A DNA stretch of 64,000 nucleotides from Chionis minor (lineage: Eukaryota; Chordata; Aves; Charadriiformes; Chionididae): positions 124,001 through 188,000 of the forward strand of contig VZSF01001417.1 of the NCBI GenBank assembly GCA_013398295.1, written 5' to 3'. The number at the start of each line of letters is the position of its first letter. Positions within the stretch are counted from its first letter, which is position 1. Of the stretch, positions 36,616-52,000 are shown piece after piece. Below the pieces are notes generated by a model, which was not told the DNA's origin, ran no database searches, and worked only from the letters and a program-made list of their open reading frames with translations. Both the position numbers and the translations under genes were made by a program.

Positions 36616-39600
36616 ATCTACGCTTGTGTGAACACAAACATGCTGTTAAACAACTGAGACATTCCCAGGGTTAAGCCACCATAAATTTTCATCTGAGCTT
36701 TATGTCCCTCCATGAATTAAGACAATTCAGACAGCAGGCGGCATTCTTGTTAACAGTTCATTTTCTCTCCCCTCTCCATCTGCTGTCAGGAAACAGCTAA
36801 CAGGTCTTCCTGACGATCTTCTAGAAGAAATCATAGTTACACAGAGAATTTTACAAACCATAAATTCTAGGAGGGAAAAAAAAAAGATTTTGAAATGTTG
36901 TTGCAGAACATGAAGTCAACAAATAGGAAACTTTGCTGCTGTACAAGCACCATCATTCATTGCCTTTCCTGGTCCTGGTCTAACAGTGGTGAAGTGAAAT
37001 AAGTCTTGTGTACATACATTTTCCTTAATCGTGGCTTGGGTCAGTTCTCTGTTTCTGGAGGGTGAGTGCTCTTTGGAAGCTGTTTAATTCACTGCTGGCT
37101 GAGTTATGGCCATTTGCCTGTATGATCTCTATCTGAGCACAGCACTCTCAGGAAACGCATCCCAGCTACTTCCTACATCCACATGTGGAATGTGGACTCT
37201 GTTGACTTCATATTTAAAACTCTGGGCTCAGAAATCTAGAGATATTTATGACTGAACAACCTTTTGGGGGAATTGAATACACATTGTTGTACTGACTGTC
37301 CCAAGAAAATATGGGACTAAATATTCAGCCTATACCTTCTCCCTCATTATACATCAAAGCAAGTCACAAAAAATTGACCTGCAAAACACCTATAAGTGAG
37401 TTAGAAAAAGCTGGACAACTGCAAATAGCCAGCTAAAAGAAAAGCACTTGCTGTGTTGAGTGTTCCCAGCTGCTTATCCTCTTCATTAAGGCACAAGTGA
37501 AGTTCTCTACACTTGGACGAGGGTAACCACTTGAGTCATGAACTGATGGGCTGCACAAACCTCACTGACTCACCCACAACACCAGCAAAGGAATGTCCTC
37601 TTGCGGCAAAGAACAATGACAACCACATCTAGCTCAGCAGTAACTGCACTTGCTTACTGCATTAACAACCTTGCACACATGCATTTCATCAAGGATCATA
37701 GTCGTCTTGATCGCTGTACAGAAAATACACCTTCCTGGACTTTTTTCTATTCAAATACATGAAATTCGCCCGCGATCATGAACATGGAAAACAGCAAGGA
37801 GTGTTGCAATTATCACAGTGAAAGAAAACATAATTTCATTGATCCTAGCATCCAGCCATCTGCTGCTGCCAGGATATGGTGCTTCAGAGAGGAGAGAGAC
37901 AACGTTATTCCTTTGCCCCCCCACTGCCTATTAACTTGCAAACTAAACCCCAAGTTTGGCAATCCTTCTCATCACAACAAAGCTTACTGCAGAAATCTTG
38001 AACTCTCTGAATTCAGCATAAGAGCTCTAGCAGTGATATCCATTAGGAAACTTCAGAAAACACATATTCAAACATTGCTCTGGACTCTTTCAAGGTGCAT
38101 ACCTGTCCCTCTGTGGCTGGCTTGAAAAGTAAACAGAAAAGCAGGATTAAAAAGTGGGCAATGGGTAATTTGTACACAATGGTGGAATGAAGCCTATCAA
38201 GTAACAAAAATTGCTTACAGAATGATCCTGTGAAGACAAGTCAAAACATACAAAATAAATGTTTAATATTTCCTTATTAATGTCTACTGCTTTTTCCCAA
38301 CTGACTACAAAGAGATGCCGTTTAAAGTGGATATATCCAATGAGCTCAACTCTGCAACTCTGCTGGTTTCTTGTACAGTGCGTAGTAATCCTAAACTGCA
38401 ATTTTTTCTTGTTTGATCTTCAAGTTTTTAAGCAAGAAAAACTATCATGAAAGCATTTTCAAGCATTTTTTGGTCTTTTAATTCTGTCACACTTTCTGCT
38501 CTCTATGGTTTAAATTATTCATAGCAAATTGTGCAGATTCAGATGTCAGCAAGTCATCGGCTAACTAGCAAATTCAAAAACGACTCTGCATTCATTCTCA
38601 CAACGTATCAGAGGCATCCTGTACCCAGGCAGGAGTGATCATTCCTTTTCAAATAACATTTGCAGCTGAACTCATCTCATTCTTTAACAACTTTAAAGCT
38701 ACTTGATGCTCTAAATGCACAGGTATTAGATGGTCATGTTCTGTTTAAAAAATTCTCTAGATCTGATTAAATGGCATTACCAGCTGAAGTCAGTTAGCTG
38801 AAGAATACATTGGACTTTATACGCAAACAATGTACTTCATCAAAAAGACCCTTGGAGAGGGGTGAGGAAGAATCCTCAGGTATTGTCTTGGTTTTGTTTG
38901 TTAGATTTCTTTTTCTTATCAAATTGGATCTAAACTAATCTGAGGCATTAGCCTGTGAACCTCCTTGGAGTGGGTGTTCATTTCACAAATGACACCCTCT
39001 TTTCTACATCCACTGGATCAGTCACTACCCAGTAATCCTCAACCTCTTCTCCCCGTGACAAACAAAAGGTAGCAGCAATGAAGCAAAATTTTGGCCAGAA
39101 AATTCAAACTGCTAAAACAGCAGAAATTCTTCTCATTTTCCCTGAGCATACTTTGGGCATGGCAGCTGCACTGGTACAGCAAGCCACCAGTGGTCCTGAG
39201 GCCAACCTGAAGACCAGTCATGTAGATGGTTCAGGTAGGGGACATGGAAGCAAAAGCTCAACACAGGCAATCACAACCTCTGCGCACCCTCTGAGGACCA
39301 AGAAACTTAGGACACCTCCAGGCTGCCTGCAGGCTGACTATATGGCAATTCTGGAGACACATGGTGCACCGGCATGCCAGGTTCATGGCCTCTGGAAACT
39401 TGTCTTCCTGAGAAGTGCAGGCAAGTGCGCAAACACTTCTCAAACGCTTGAGAGTATACTGGACTCATAAGAGGAAACATGTAAAGCAAACCTCCTCCCC
39501 AGAGGAATTTATGATCTAAAAGACTGCCTGGACATTTCAGAGTGTTTTATGTCCTGGGACAGGTTGGAGGGAGAGGGGAGAATGTGAAACAAATACAGGG

Positions 39601-42600
39601 TGAAAAAAAACATTTCCCATTAATCAGTTTAAGGGCATACAGTTACATCCACATGTCACGGATGCCTAATGCTTATCTCTAAATAAAGTATTTGTATGGG
39701 AACATGGCCAGTTAGGCAGCTACCTGGTCACCCGTGGATGAAAGCAGCTGATTTATGTGAGCACACCGGCCAGTTACACACATAAATTACGCAGTTACTC
39801 ACACAGTTTGAAAGTCCAGGTCCCAGTTCCCAAAGAACTGGGGGAGACCTCTGGACAAATAACTGATAAACAGTAAAATCCTTCTGATGTCAGATTCCAA
39901 AGGGCTGGGGATGTCCAGTGTAGCTGTACAAGGTAACCCACAGGCAGCTCAAAGAGGATCTGGCCCAGGACAGCTCGCTGTTGTTTCCAGCTGTGACTGC
40001 ATAAGGCACACAAAGAGAAGCAGAGCATCAGGCTTGCTCTATTTGTCAGTCTTTCTGTATCCCACAAGTCCATGTTTTTCTCACAGCCTTGTCCAGTTTT
40101 GAATAAAACTCAAAATGATCTCCAAAATTAGACCAATCAATGCACAGAAAGCACTCTAAGCGCTCTGTTGGTGCCTGACCTGTGACTGAATACTCACCAT
40201 TATATTTAGCTCAACCATTTGCAAGTCTGTGATGTCGAACAAATGCTCTACTTTCCACTAGTTTTGCAAAGTGCTCCTAAATTTAACTCTGAGTCAACAC
40301 TGTACGACTGCACATTTAAGTTAACCTGCATAGTCAGCTTATAAATTTTTAAGAAGCTTTTCCTTCTCTAACGGTGAATGTAAATGTAAGTTGTTTGAAC
40401 AAAGACACTAATTTATCAGTTATAACAATGAATGCAACTCTTTGGCTACTCCTCACTGCTCAAAATGTGCATTCTCCATTAACATTAATGGAGATAAATG
40501 ACAAAAATTATGTGTAAAATGCAGAATAAAAATCAGAAGGCCAGGATGTAGTGTGGTATAAATTTCCATGCTTCCAGCAGCATCAGTGGTATTACGCCCA
40601 TTTTTTGTAGCTGAAGATCTGGATGTTAGCTTCTAACTTCTCGAGATATTTTTGTGATGCATGATGCTTATAATCTTTTCACCTAGTGCTGACTTTCTTT
40701 TGATTTGAAACAATGATAATACATTGTTTATGCTTTCAGTCTGTCTGAAAACATCTCCCATGCAGACAACAAGTTTTGAACAGTGCTTGTTGGTATTAAA
40801 ATTATTTATGAGTTTTCATAAGCATAGGCTTATGTTAGAAAAAAAATAAGCATTGTCATTGCTTCTAGTCTTGACCTGCAATGCAGGCAAAACAGAAGAG
40901 CATTAGTAAAGAAAAATTTTGGAAAAAAGGCATGATTAAGCAAATTAAATAATGAATATTCCATGAAAGACCCACATGGAAGAAAAGGGCAAAAATACAT
41001 GAGGAAGAGAGACATTAAGGAAGAGTTTAGGGTAGTGATGTCACATTTCCTTAAAATAATGGTTCACCCAAAATCAGCTATCATGTGTTTTGCACAAGGT
41101 CACATTCAGAATCACAGAAGAATGAGCAAATACTACATTTGTGGGAGCTTTCCCTCTTACAGTAGTAGTAGTAGCAGTAGTATGTACTAAAGTACGTAAG
41201 TTTGTGGGATCTCTGATATGAACTAAGGCCCCACTGAACAAAATGCTGTATAACGATGGCCCCATACCAGGGGTTTTGCAATGTAAGAATCAGAATGGAT
41301 ACGCCTCTACTCCGAAAACATGAGCCAGTGGAAGGTGGATGCAAAGTCTACCACAACCAGTCTGAACTCTTACGCTTCCTGCTCTACTTCCAGAAACTGG
41401 TTGTTGCAACTACCTTAAACAGTAGACTCTGCCCTTGCCTTGAATCCCATTTCAAATAATTTTTCCTGTCAAATAAATGGATCATTTCTTCAAGCACAAT
41501 ATTACTCATTAGCTGTCTCAGCCACACCTATTCTTACCTAATGTGTGTGGTCTTTCAACAAAATCCAGTCTTCCGTTTTAAATTTACGCTCATTGACAGA
41601 ATTTCATTAAATCTTTTTTATTATTATTATTAATTATATGCACAGTCCAAGGTGAGAGATGTCTGACAGAAAATGAGCATGGACTTCAGTAACCCATGCT
41701 GAAGTTATTTGGCATACATGAAAAGCAGAGGAAGACAAAGTGCAGGTGCATGCAATTATTCTCTTGATCATGTCCAAATTTATTCCTAACGAACTAAAAT
41801 GGGCCCCAGCCATCTTGAAGAGGTAGAAGGGACAAGAGTACTCACCTGTTCAAGTTTTGAGATGATCCACTGAAGTCAGCTGGGTGTTGCACTGAAATAT
41901 TTACATGGGAATAAACCCAGATTACCCCCTATCATGATGCACGTGCTAAGAAGGGTCTTAATTGTCTGATAAATGAGCACAGGAAGAGAAGATTTACCTG
42001 TAGAACAAAAAATGAGTTTCACTGACCTTTTGATACAGAACCCGGGGAAGCCCTAGGGATGATAGGTCTCACTTTAGACCAGCCGAGGCAGTAGCACACT
42101 GGGTACATCAGAAAGCAGCAAAGGCACCTTCATCAGCATTGATGGTTAGAACTGCATTTTCAAATCTCCCAACCACCTCCCCCTTTCTGTGCTTTTATTT
42201 GCACAACAGAGCTGTCTCAGAGCACACAAACTAGATCTCTTTCAGCTGAAGCTAAATCCAAAGATGTGCTCCAGCCACTAATGAGCATTCAGTCTACGGG
42301 ACTGGGCTATAGCTAGCATGAAGTCCTCAAAACCACACGTAGTGCAGAGGTCAACGCAGGCTGTTTCACTCAGCAGATCCACTCCTAATGGAGCACGCTA
42401 CTTGCTAATGTAGAAAGAGTCATGTTCAACCACTGCACAAAGGGACAATGACAAGTGGGGACAAGGCTGATTATAGTCAGCCAAAATCAACTGTCAAGCC
42501 CTAACAAGCTTGTGATGAAGTACAGCTAATGTAATTATCACCTTAGGGTCCACAGAGAAGTGCACTGATATAGTAGAAGACAAATGGGCTAGTAAGCAAG

Positions 42601-45600
42601 AGTCAGACGAGTAAAAAGCAAGGATTTCCAAACTGAAGGCTGTGATCAAGTCAGCTGCACGGTGATACCAAGACAAAGTGCAGTATGTCAAAATGTGGGG
42701 TAATGCAGCCAACAGAGTGTAAGAGAGCAGTTACTTGGCATAAGGAACTCAAAGCGCATAGTTTATGTTAAATAACATAAATAGACAATGGTAGTTCCTT
42801 AACTCCTTTGACAGAAAAAAACTATTAGGAGAGCCATCTTTCTTTAACTTCTTCCCTTTTCTTTCTTTCCTCTGGTCTCATATTACATTTTTGTCATGAA
42901 GGCTGCAAGGTTTTTTCTACAATTCCCGAGACAGGGATGAGTGGTTTTGCTGTTGACATTACTAGTGAACCACACGCGAATTCATAACAGCTCCCATGAC
43001 CAAAGGAGACCACATAAGAAATTACCCTCACACAAACATCTTTTTTTTCCTTGATATCTGATACCATAAACCTGTTGCTTCCCTCGTGGATCAGAGGTCT
43101 TTGGGGAAAAACAAAGTGGACAAGAATTTCTATGGAAAGAAAAACGTACAGTTTCCACTGAAGAATTTTGTAGATTTTTTTCTTACATTATAAAGACGAC
43201 AAGAAAACAAACCCTAAAGCATCGTATTTGTAGGTCACCTTTAAAAAGTAAATAACAAACAATTATACATACTCCATCATACTGAGTTCTGCATATCATG
43301 TTGATGTTCTTCAACTCATCTGTCTTTCATACTGAGGGGACTCATCCATCAGCGAGTCATCAACAAGCCTGTCATATGGCGGTGATAGAAGTTATCTTCA
43401 AGGTAACTCACTGACACTACTTAATTAAATATCTTGAAATATTGCATATTATTTTCCTGTACCACCACTGGAGACAATGGTAATTACATGGTGATTCCCA
43501 CAAATGCTTTATGAATCCTCAATTATTGTGCTACTAGCCAGATCTGACTTTATTACTGCTGGACTGTAATGAATTATTTGTAGTTAAATATTTGAAATAT
43601 TCAGCCACCTTTTCTGTTTATCAGCAATCCAAGATTGTCCATTCTTCAAGGCTACGCAGATTGTTTTTGCAAAATATCCAATGTCTGGGTGTTTGAAAAA
43701 TTCCTGACAATTTTGGGTAATTTCCAAGGCAACAAAATGTTGCAACACATCCCTAAGACACAGCCATCCTAAGTGCCCATAGATAAATATCTATATATTA
43801 CAGGTTATTTCCGTTAATAAGTATTTGATCTTATAAACATCCTTCACAAGAAGCGTGAACTCCTCATATTTCCCTTAGCTTCCTCCCTAAAGGGCACATG
43901 GATGCAACAAGTGTTCCTTCAACAGGCAAACATGGCACCTGTTTCTCCATCTGTCAGTAGACATGCTCCCCTTTGGAGATCGTAGCAACTGGAGCCCGCT
44001 GGAGGATTCACAAATTTCTAGATTTCCAAGGATGACAGTGGTTCACGATTCTGCCTGTCCAAATCCTTCATGGAAGTTTCAGTGCAAACCAGAACCTTCT
44101 TCCAGGGAGCTGACAGCCATAAAGTATTTTTGAAAATATCATAAATACTCCTCTACCAATGCAAATCAGAGCATTTTCTGAGCATTATTTAATATGCCCG
44201 TTCCAGTTGCCACATCCTGTTTATATGTGGGTGCTGTTTCTGACCATGCAATTTATAGATATTGTATTATTATGTTTTCTCCAAATGGATCTTGCAATTG
44301 CTCCAGAGTTTTCTTCCTTCTGTGTCTCCCACTGACAAGTGCCGTTCATCCCGGGGTGCATCACAGAGAAGTTACACTTTCTGGGAAGACTAGGAATGCT
44401 ATGAGGGAGTGCAGAGAGATATTAGCAGACATGGAAAACATACAACTTACTTAAAAACTTGGAAATAGTTCTGTGTTCCTAAAAATTCAAAATCTCATTT
44501 TATCCCCTCATTTTCACTAATTATAATTGCAGGACATAAATCCACACTAGTGTCCCCCAGGGTCTCCTCCAGATATTTTGCTTCCATATGCTGTGAGGCT
44601 ATATTCTCTTTTTAGTTTCCATCTCTCTTATTCTCTCTAACTCCCGCTATTTGCTCTACCACATCTCTGCTAAGCTCCAGGTCCCAGCGGACTCTCCTGC
44701 TCCAGTTCTTTATTTGCTTTAATATGCTCCTTGCCTGAAAAAATGTTATCTGGTTTTCTCCACTTGCACTAATTTTCTTCTCTTCATCCTAAACATCACT
44801 ATTTCCTGAAGCACATTGAGCCAGCAGAATATTTAACTGCCACTATAAAGCCTCACCTAAGTACTTGATTGTCCTCAAAGCAGGACATTGATATATTTTT
44901 TTCCTTCCCTTTTTCAAACAGTCTCATGCTTTCCTACCTCATGTCAGAATTACCAGTTTAAATACATCTCAGCTACTGTTGACCATGTCCAATGAGGATA
45001 TTGAAACACATCTGCTTCACCCATGGACGCTCCACCACAGAGCAATCAATGTCGGCATCTGCTGCCCTGGTCCCTCAGCCAGCAATCATGAAGTTCAGCC
45101 ATCAACCAGACCCTGAACACAGATTAGGGGGCTCTCCCTGACTTTTAGGAATATTGTCCATCCTGGAAGTCTCTAAGACACAACAGACATTTTTCTGAAG
45201 GATAACTTCTAGATGTTTCCTGTGCTGAACCGGTCACACTCCCTGCTCCTAATCCCAGTACTTTTGCCATGGTGTCCACTTTTACTTTACATAGTGCACC
45301 GTGTTGTACTTTGTGGAGTACAAGCAAGGATTACTTATCACCTGCAGAAGTGTTATGATAATTTCCTCCTGACTTTTTATGTTATCAAGTGGTATAAACT
45401 GTGATGAAATGTCATCGTTCAAATACAGAAGCAAAAAGAAGCCGATTCCAAACATGAGCTGACTAAAGAGTATGTGGAAAACACCCCCACTTTATCAGCA
45501 AATAGTGGAAAAGTAGTTGATAATTTATGTCATAGCATACAAAGTCTCTGAAGTCATACATTATTCATGGAAAAAGTCATCTACTTTGTGTCTTTAAGGA

Positions 45601-46000
45601 AGACACATTAAAAAGTACAATGTTAAAAATAGATGGCATTTTATTGGAGATCATAATTATTTTAAAAGTTGGCAACAGGGCTTTTTAGTTGCTAAAATGA
45701 CCTTTCAAGATGAAATGAGGAAAAGAAAAGCTACCCTGAGGAAGAAGCTATGAAAAACTCCAATGCATAAAGAAAGCATTCATCTTTAATCTGAATTTTA
45801 GTATATTCTCCAAAGAGAACAGAAGCCAGTAAAATCACATTCAGAAGTATTGCTAAATATCAGTATAGGTGTGTGGAATGACACAGCATTTAGAACCTTG
45901 TTGTGACTAAAATTGTCGTGATACACCTGTAATTTGGAAAACCAAACTTCGCCTAGGCAGTAAACAAGAAATGCATAAATATATTGAAGATTATAAACCT
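36616..46000. other. Non-coding stretch, nothing recognised
   Basis: More than 9 kb of AT-rich unique sequence. It contains an AGT trinucleotide patch (41161-41180), a TTA patch (about 41617-41632) and a short inverted repeat at 40474-40493. Open frames such as 39078-39470 (+, 130 codons) have no recognisable product. The stretch at about 43540-43740 is free of low-complexity sequence and resembles conserved non-coding DNA in composition only. Confidence 0.55.
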
Positions 46001-49000
46001 GACCAGAGAGCAATCCCTGAATACTATTTACATGTATCAGTGTTGCTACACACATTATCAGAAAACAGACTTGCTTTCATTTCCCTTAATCAGTGTTCAT
46101 TCTTCTGCTTACTTTCCTCCTAAGCAAAGACCATGCAAAAATATTGATGGTATTACGCTTTAAATCAACAGTAACAGCATAAGCAGAGCTCGACAAATAA
46201 TTGGCCCAAATTATGCAGGAAAGCAGTTAGCAATTCTGAATTACCTTTTGGCTGCCCCCTCCCTGCCCTTGCTTCATTTTTTCTGCGGTACGTTATGTGT
46301 GGTCAGTCTCTGGTGCAGGTGCTGGGACCCCAGGTGTGACCTTCTACAGCATTTACCTGGCAAGATCCAAGGCAAGATGAAAAAGAAGAAGCACTGGCTG
46401 CGGGCGACCAGGATGCTATGCAAAGATATGATGCCAACCCACTACCTTAACCATTATTCTTTGCTTGCCTAAAGCACAGTCAGCTCCTCAGAGGTGTTGC
46501 ACAAGAGGTAGGACTTGAAGAGCAAAAGAAATTAGTGAGCTGCCCTGTTAATGCCAACTCCAGGAAAGTATCCTTCTTCAGAAAGGATGCTAAGTGCCTT
46601 GTTAAATCCTGTTGAGGCTGGTGGGACTCGGGGGAAGAAAAAAAAAGCTTAGTGTTAAGCACATTGTTAAATGCTTTCTAGACTTGAGCTGTTACTGCTT
46701 TTCTGACTAGTGCCTTGTTCTTGGAGGCCATTCCATTCCTCAGGGGCAGAGCAAAAAGAGGCATAAGGCTCTCTACTCTGCAAGGAGGGGGAAGACTGCT
46801 TGCCTGGGAACACTACTGCACTGCATTAGGCAAGTTCCAGCGGAGAAACCAAATATTCTCTATTTCACCTTTATTAACATTTATTCTCATGTTTATATTA
46901 AACAAATCTAAATCAATGCACTAATTAAATAACTGCTTTCCTTTGGGGCAGTTGCCTCCTGTTAACAGGTGCCTAAATGGGAAGTAGGAGCTCTGTAACA
47001 GAGTGCCTTCAAAAATGAACGAGAGGAACAGAGGTGCAATGAGCAACCCACCAGCTCCAAAGAGAACTGGCTTAAAGAAAGATAAATCTGGGACACAACC
47101 AGCATGTTCACAAAATTCAATCTCCTACTGGATAGCTAAAAGGGACTAAATTACCTAGTGAATGCCTAATATCCCTATTAACTGCGATGATCAGGGTGGC
47201 AAAGTCTATGCTGGCAGCAGAGACAATATGCAGGCTGTAGGCACAGCATGCGCAGCTACAAACAGATATTACAGCACCAAAATAATAACTTTAACCTCTG
47301 CCTTTGAAAAATACCACAAATTCTATATTTTATTATTCATAGGAAGTATCCTGCATGAAAAAGTATAAACATGGCTTTAATGCAACAATATTGCATTGTC
47401 AGCTCTTGGTAATAGGTTTAATTTTAACTCGGGTAAGCCACAAAAACAAATCAAGCTTTTCGTGTTCCTTTGCATTCTTATGGTTACAAATGAGATTTCC
47501 AGCAGCTTAAATTCCAGTGTATAGTGGCTGCACATTGAATCATTAATTACCTAAGTAGGTAGGACAGTCTAGCTCCCTTCTGGTAGGGAAAAAAAAAAAA
47601 AAGATAAATCAGATTGAAACCCTAAGCTGTGGTTTGTATCTTTTTAAAGAAATCCCATCTGTTAGTTTCCACTCCAGAACATTCAGAAGTGCCTGCCTGA
47701 AGGGAAAAAACCCCTAAAACTAAAAACGTCATTGCAGTAGTAGGAGATGGGCTTACCTCCCACTATGTTTTAAATTCAGTACTGCAGTTCTGGCCCTCAA
47801 ACCCATCTTGTGCAGTGACAGGTCTGAGCTGCAATATTGAACTTACACAGGCTTGGGGAGCCAAAACTTTACGTTCCTTAGCATAGGTCAGAGCACAGCT
47901 AAAAAAGATGCCTATAGGGAGTGGTTAGGAAAAAAGGGCAGATGAAAGCAAAAGGGCACTTAAGCTCTATGCAAGAAAAGGAGGCTTTGAAAGTATAAGG
48001 AAAAAGTTATCATCTTAGAATGATAGAGAAAGCTTCTCCTGTTATTTACATTGGTGTCTGTGCCAGGAAGAGCACTGAGCACTCTAGGCTCCCTATGCTA
48101 AGCACTGCTTAAACACAGGAGAAGATAGTCCCATCCTTGGAAAGTTTTCAATCTAGGACCTTTCCTCCTCTGCCTTTTGCAAATATTGTAAAGCTATGCC
48201 TCCTCATTTAATGGCAATGAAGTGCTGTCAAACTAGATAAAGCAAAATGCTTGCTGTGCTTAGCATCCCTTTCAGAATACATTTTGTAATCCATAACAAT
48301 AAAGTATAATTTATGCATTTTTATCAAACTCTGCATTATTTTAATAACATCTGCAAAGTTCAGATTGCAATATGTTCTGGGAGATATTGTTTTGCCCTGA
48401 GTTCATAAAATGTTTCATTTTTCAGTTAAATCTCCTGCCACAATTTCATCTGCAGTTGCCAGTAATTTTTTATCTATTTTGCCAGATCTTGTGTCAAGTG
48501 GTAAGAGTTCTCGAAGCCAGACAATTTGCAAAACTTTCTTTAGTTGGCTGTGAATATAGATTTAAAGCAGGACAAAACCAATGACCATGGTATTTGGTTT
48601 ATTTCTTAAAAGGACATATGTAAAAGAGGCATCAAGAAAATCAGTCTTTTTCACAAGCTTTTCATTTAAGCAAACCCCATCCTGGTGGAGGACTGTGCCT
48701 AAACATAAGCTTTTCCAACCTTTCTATAGAATATCCTACAAAGGATTTCCCACCAAAATATTGGCTATCCACCATTCTTAGGAGCATTCACTTCTCTTTC
48801 ATGGAAAAAGCAGGCACCTACAGTAACCACTTGGATCAGTTTAGTTCAACAGTGAATAAGTGCATCCTCCACCCCTGCCCAAATTCCTGCTGTACCTCAC
48901 CAGTTTCTCACTTTCATGCACTTGTAGGACTTCCCGGGAATATCCCCTTTTTCTCTGTGCTGCTGTAAGTTGAGCTGCTCCAGGGCCCATCCTTGATGCA

Positions 49001-52000
49001 TCTGGGTGAAATCTGTCTGTCCTTCTCAGCTCCTGAAGCGGACTGTGAAAAGCGACCAAAGTCGATGATTATTTGCAAAGTGGCCAGGTCATTTTCATGA
49101 AAGAAAGAGATGCTGGTAGTCTGTCGTTCTGCTCAGGTGAAACCATCTGGGACTGAAAGCACGCCTGCTCTTGCATCAATACTTCGGGCAACGGGATTTT
49201 CAGCAAAACCGGCATAGAAGCCAAAGGTACTTCTGCAATGAAAATCTGCCCACAGCAAGGAGCCCGCTTCTCAGCTCCTGAGCAAAATTCACTGTCCTCA
49301 GTCTGCTCTTCCAGGGAACGCTCAGAACTGAACAGATTCATCCTTTATTTGGAGTTTCCTAGCCTTAACTGCTTAGTGAATCTATCAGAATTTTCCTTCT
49401 CATGAGTCAATCAGGAGTCCACCAGAGCCCTAATATAAGAGGCCTCTGGCATGCTAGAATAAAAATCTCTTTATGGATTAAATATCAGCTCTTCAGAAGT
49501 ACTGAGGCCTCTTTCCATGTTTAGATGTTTTCTGTTACTCACCTGCTTTTTTAAGCAGGATCCATGCCTCGTATCGCAGTGAAAGGACACAGGCTTTTCA
49601 TTCTTGTCTCACTTCTCCCAGACTCCATCACTAGTGTGACACAGCAGTAACCAAGAACCTTACTCGAGGGACTAGGTGTTGTCTCCACACTAGTGTGCAT
49701 ACAACAAATTTGCACGCTGTAATTAAGGAAAGATTAGCTGGTAGTTTGCATTAGCTACCAAGAGAACTTCAGAAAATAAGTTATTCATTATAGAGATGGT
49801 TAAAACAGCTGATTTGCTTTATGACTCATACACAAACAAGTGTAGGTCTCCTCATTGCTTTATTAGAAATGGTAAGAATTGTAGAGCTAACGTTATCTTC
49901 AAGGAAACTGTATTAGGAATTTTCAGCCACTGAAAATATAAGAATGCTACATTTTCTTGCCCTTTAAAACATGTGCTCCACGTTTCTTCCATTCTCCTGA
50001 ATAATAAAAATGTACACATAAATATGTTTATAAAGAGGTAATTCCATCCCTGGGTTCTGAGACTTATAAACTGAGGCAACTTTGCTTTCCTTGTTACAAA
50101 CATCTTATGATCAAGTTATACAACTAGACGTAGTTGAACGTATATGTGTGGTTAAGCCTATTTAAAATGATTTGGGGGCTAGGAAAACATATTTGGAATG
50201 TACTGCTGGTATCCAAAGATGTAAAGTTATAATATCCCAATGGTATAAACAAAGAGAGAGTAGGAATTTATACTAGGCAGTATACTACAATAAGGTCTCA
50301 CAGGCAGAGAGCAGGAGTAGGTTAAATAGTGGAAAAGGGCTAGGGGAGGCCAGGTGAAAGATGAACTTATGAGGTGACAGCTCTCTATTGCCTGAGCTAA
50401 TCTAGAGGTGGATGGAGAAAAGATTTGTTTCAAAGGGGACTCTAGTATTTCAAAACGTATTTGCGCTCCTAAACAGCTTTCCATCAGCAAGAAGGAGGCG
50501 AGGCCAGCTGCAGGGTGACCTCCCAGGAGCACCAACTGCCTCAGAGAGAGGACCCTGTAGAAACACCTACCAGGAGAACACACAGAATTCAAGCGAGAGG
50601 GGGAAAAAATTGAATGTATATACATATAAATGCGTATACGCACACTGCCAACTGTAAAAGGCTTCCATTGTTCCTGATCCCACTCCTTTATTCCCACCAT
50701 AAAAAAAATTATGAGACTCAACTATTCATACAGCATTTCCAGAAATTTAATAGAGCATATAGATTAAACTCTGAGGGCCAAGCGCTGGTGTCAGATACAC
50801 CCAATGAAACCCCATCTGAGAATTTGGCTCAGATTCAGCAGGCAAATGAAAGGATTTTTTCCACTTTCAGAAGAAACCCAAGTACGTAAAGTTTATAGGC
50901 ACTAGTAGGAGAATAAATCAATTTAAGTCCATGTCACACCATTCTTTACAGTTTTGTAACAAGGTGTACTTTGTTAGATTTTAATCTGCATACATTTGAG
51001 ACAGCAAAGCTCTTCAAAATCATCTTTTAATGGCATCGCAATTTATAGACAGTAACTAATTTCAAACTTCATAGCACTTGGCTTTTATGATTATTTCAAA
51101 TCATTTAAATGCAAATGAATTTCCAGAGAGAGAAAACATCAAATGCCCTTGAGTGGCAACATGTAATAGAACTGCGAGCAGAAATCACAGTAGGAATTTG
51201 CAGCAGTCTGATAGGGTTTGACGGGAGGTCTGTATAAAAGTGTTTGCCTAAATCCAATTTACATTTCATTTCACATTATATTCTATTTACCCATTTTGTC
51301 ATTTTAATATGACTTATTTACTTAATCCTGCTCTGAAATCCAATCTACTATCAAGAGCAAATGTGGAATTCTGGTCAGGATAGGACTTACAGCTATTTTG
51401 CATTTTAGGACAATGGTAATGTAGTTTCTAAAATAGAGCTAGCTCTCTTTTTCCCCACAGTTAATAACATTACAGCACCATGCAGCCAAAAACATTTGTG
51501 CATGCCTTAAATAATTACATTTCTTTCAAGCTAAGCAATTGTTTGCCTACTGACAGAGTAATATTTCCTGGGAGGCATTGCTAAGCTACAGTACATACAA
51601 AATATTTGGACACAAAGTGCTGAGAAAGATCTGAACTATTCTTAATGTGATTGCACTCAGAAGGATGAGAACCATCCTGGAACTCCCCATTCAGCAGTGG
51701 TTACAACAAAGCACCAGAGGCTGGTTTTTTTCCAGCCAGCTGGGTTTCCAGGAGACAGCAAGAGCTGGTCTATCTCAAGTGCTTCCTGTGCTTCAGAATA
51801 AGCAGTGCAGGGAAGGACCCAATGGCACCTCGTATCTTGGTATCATCCACCCCGCTGTCAACATCCAGCCTTCGTGTTAAGAAATGGACACGTCCTTTTC
51901 TTTCCTGAAAAAACACTATCTCTCCATTTGCAATTGCAAGGCGAACAAATGCACTCTGCCCAGCCCTATCCTGGTGCAAATCCTGCGCTAGAAGCTCGAG

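Noticed and set aside
41846..41891. 46-base minus-strand islet between TTTCAG and a perfect CAG-GTGAGTA donor
   Set aside because: The pyrimidine tract is poor and the islet is very short. The single open frame over 15 codons carries no weight.
48841..49341. Minus-strand open frames of 90 and 72 codons with protein-like composition
   Set aside because: No recognised domain, no clear splice sites joining them, and no polyadenylation signal placed to serve them.
50227..50721. 164-codon minus-strand open frame
   Set aside because: No domain or signal recognisable, and its length is within chance for 64 kb searched in six frames.
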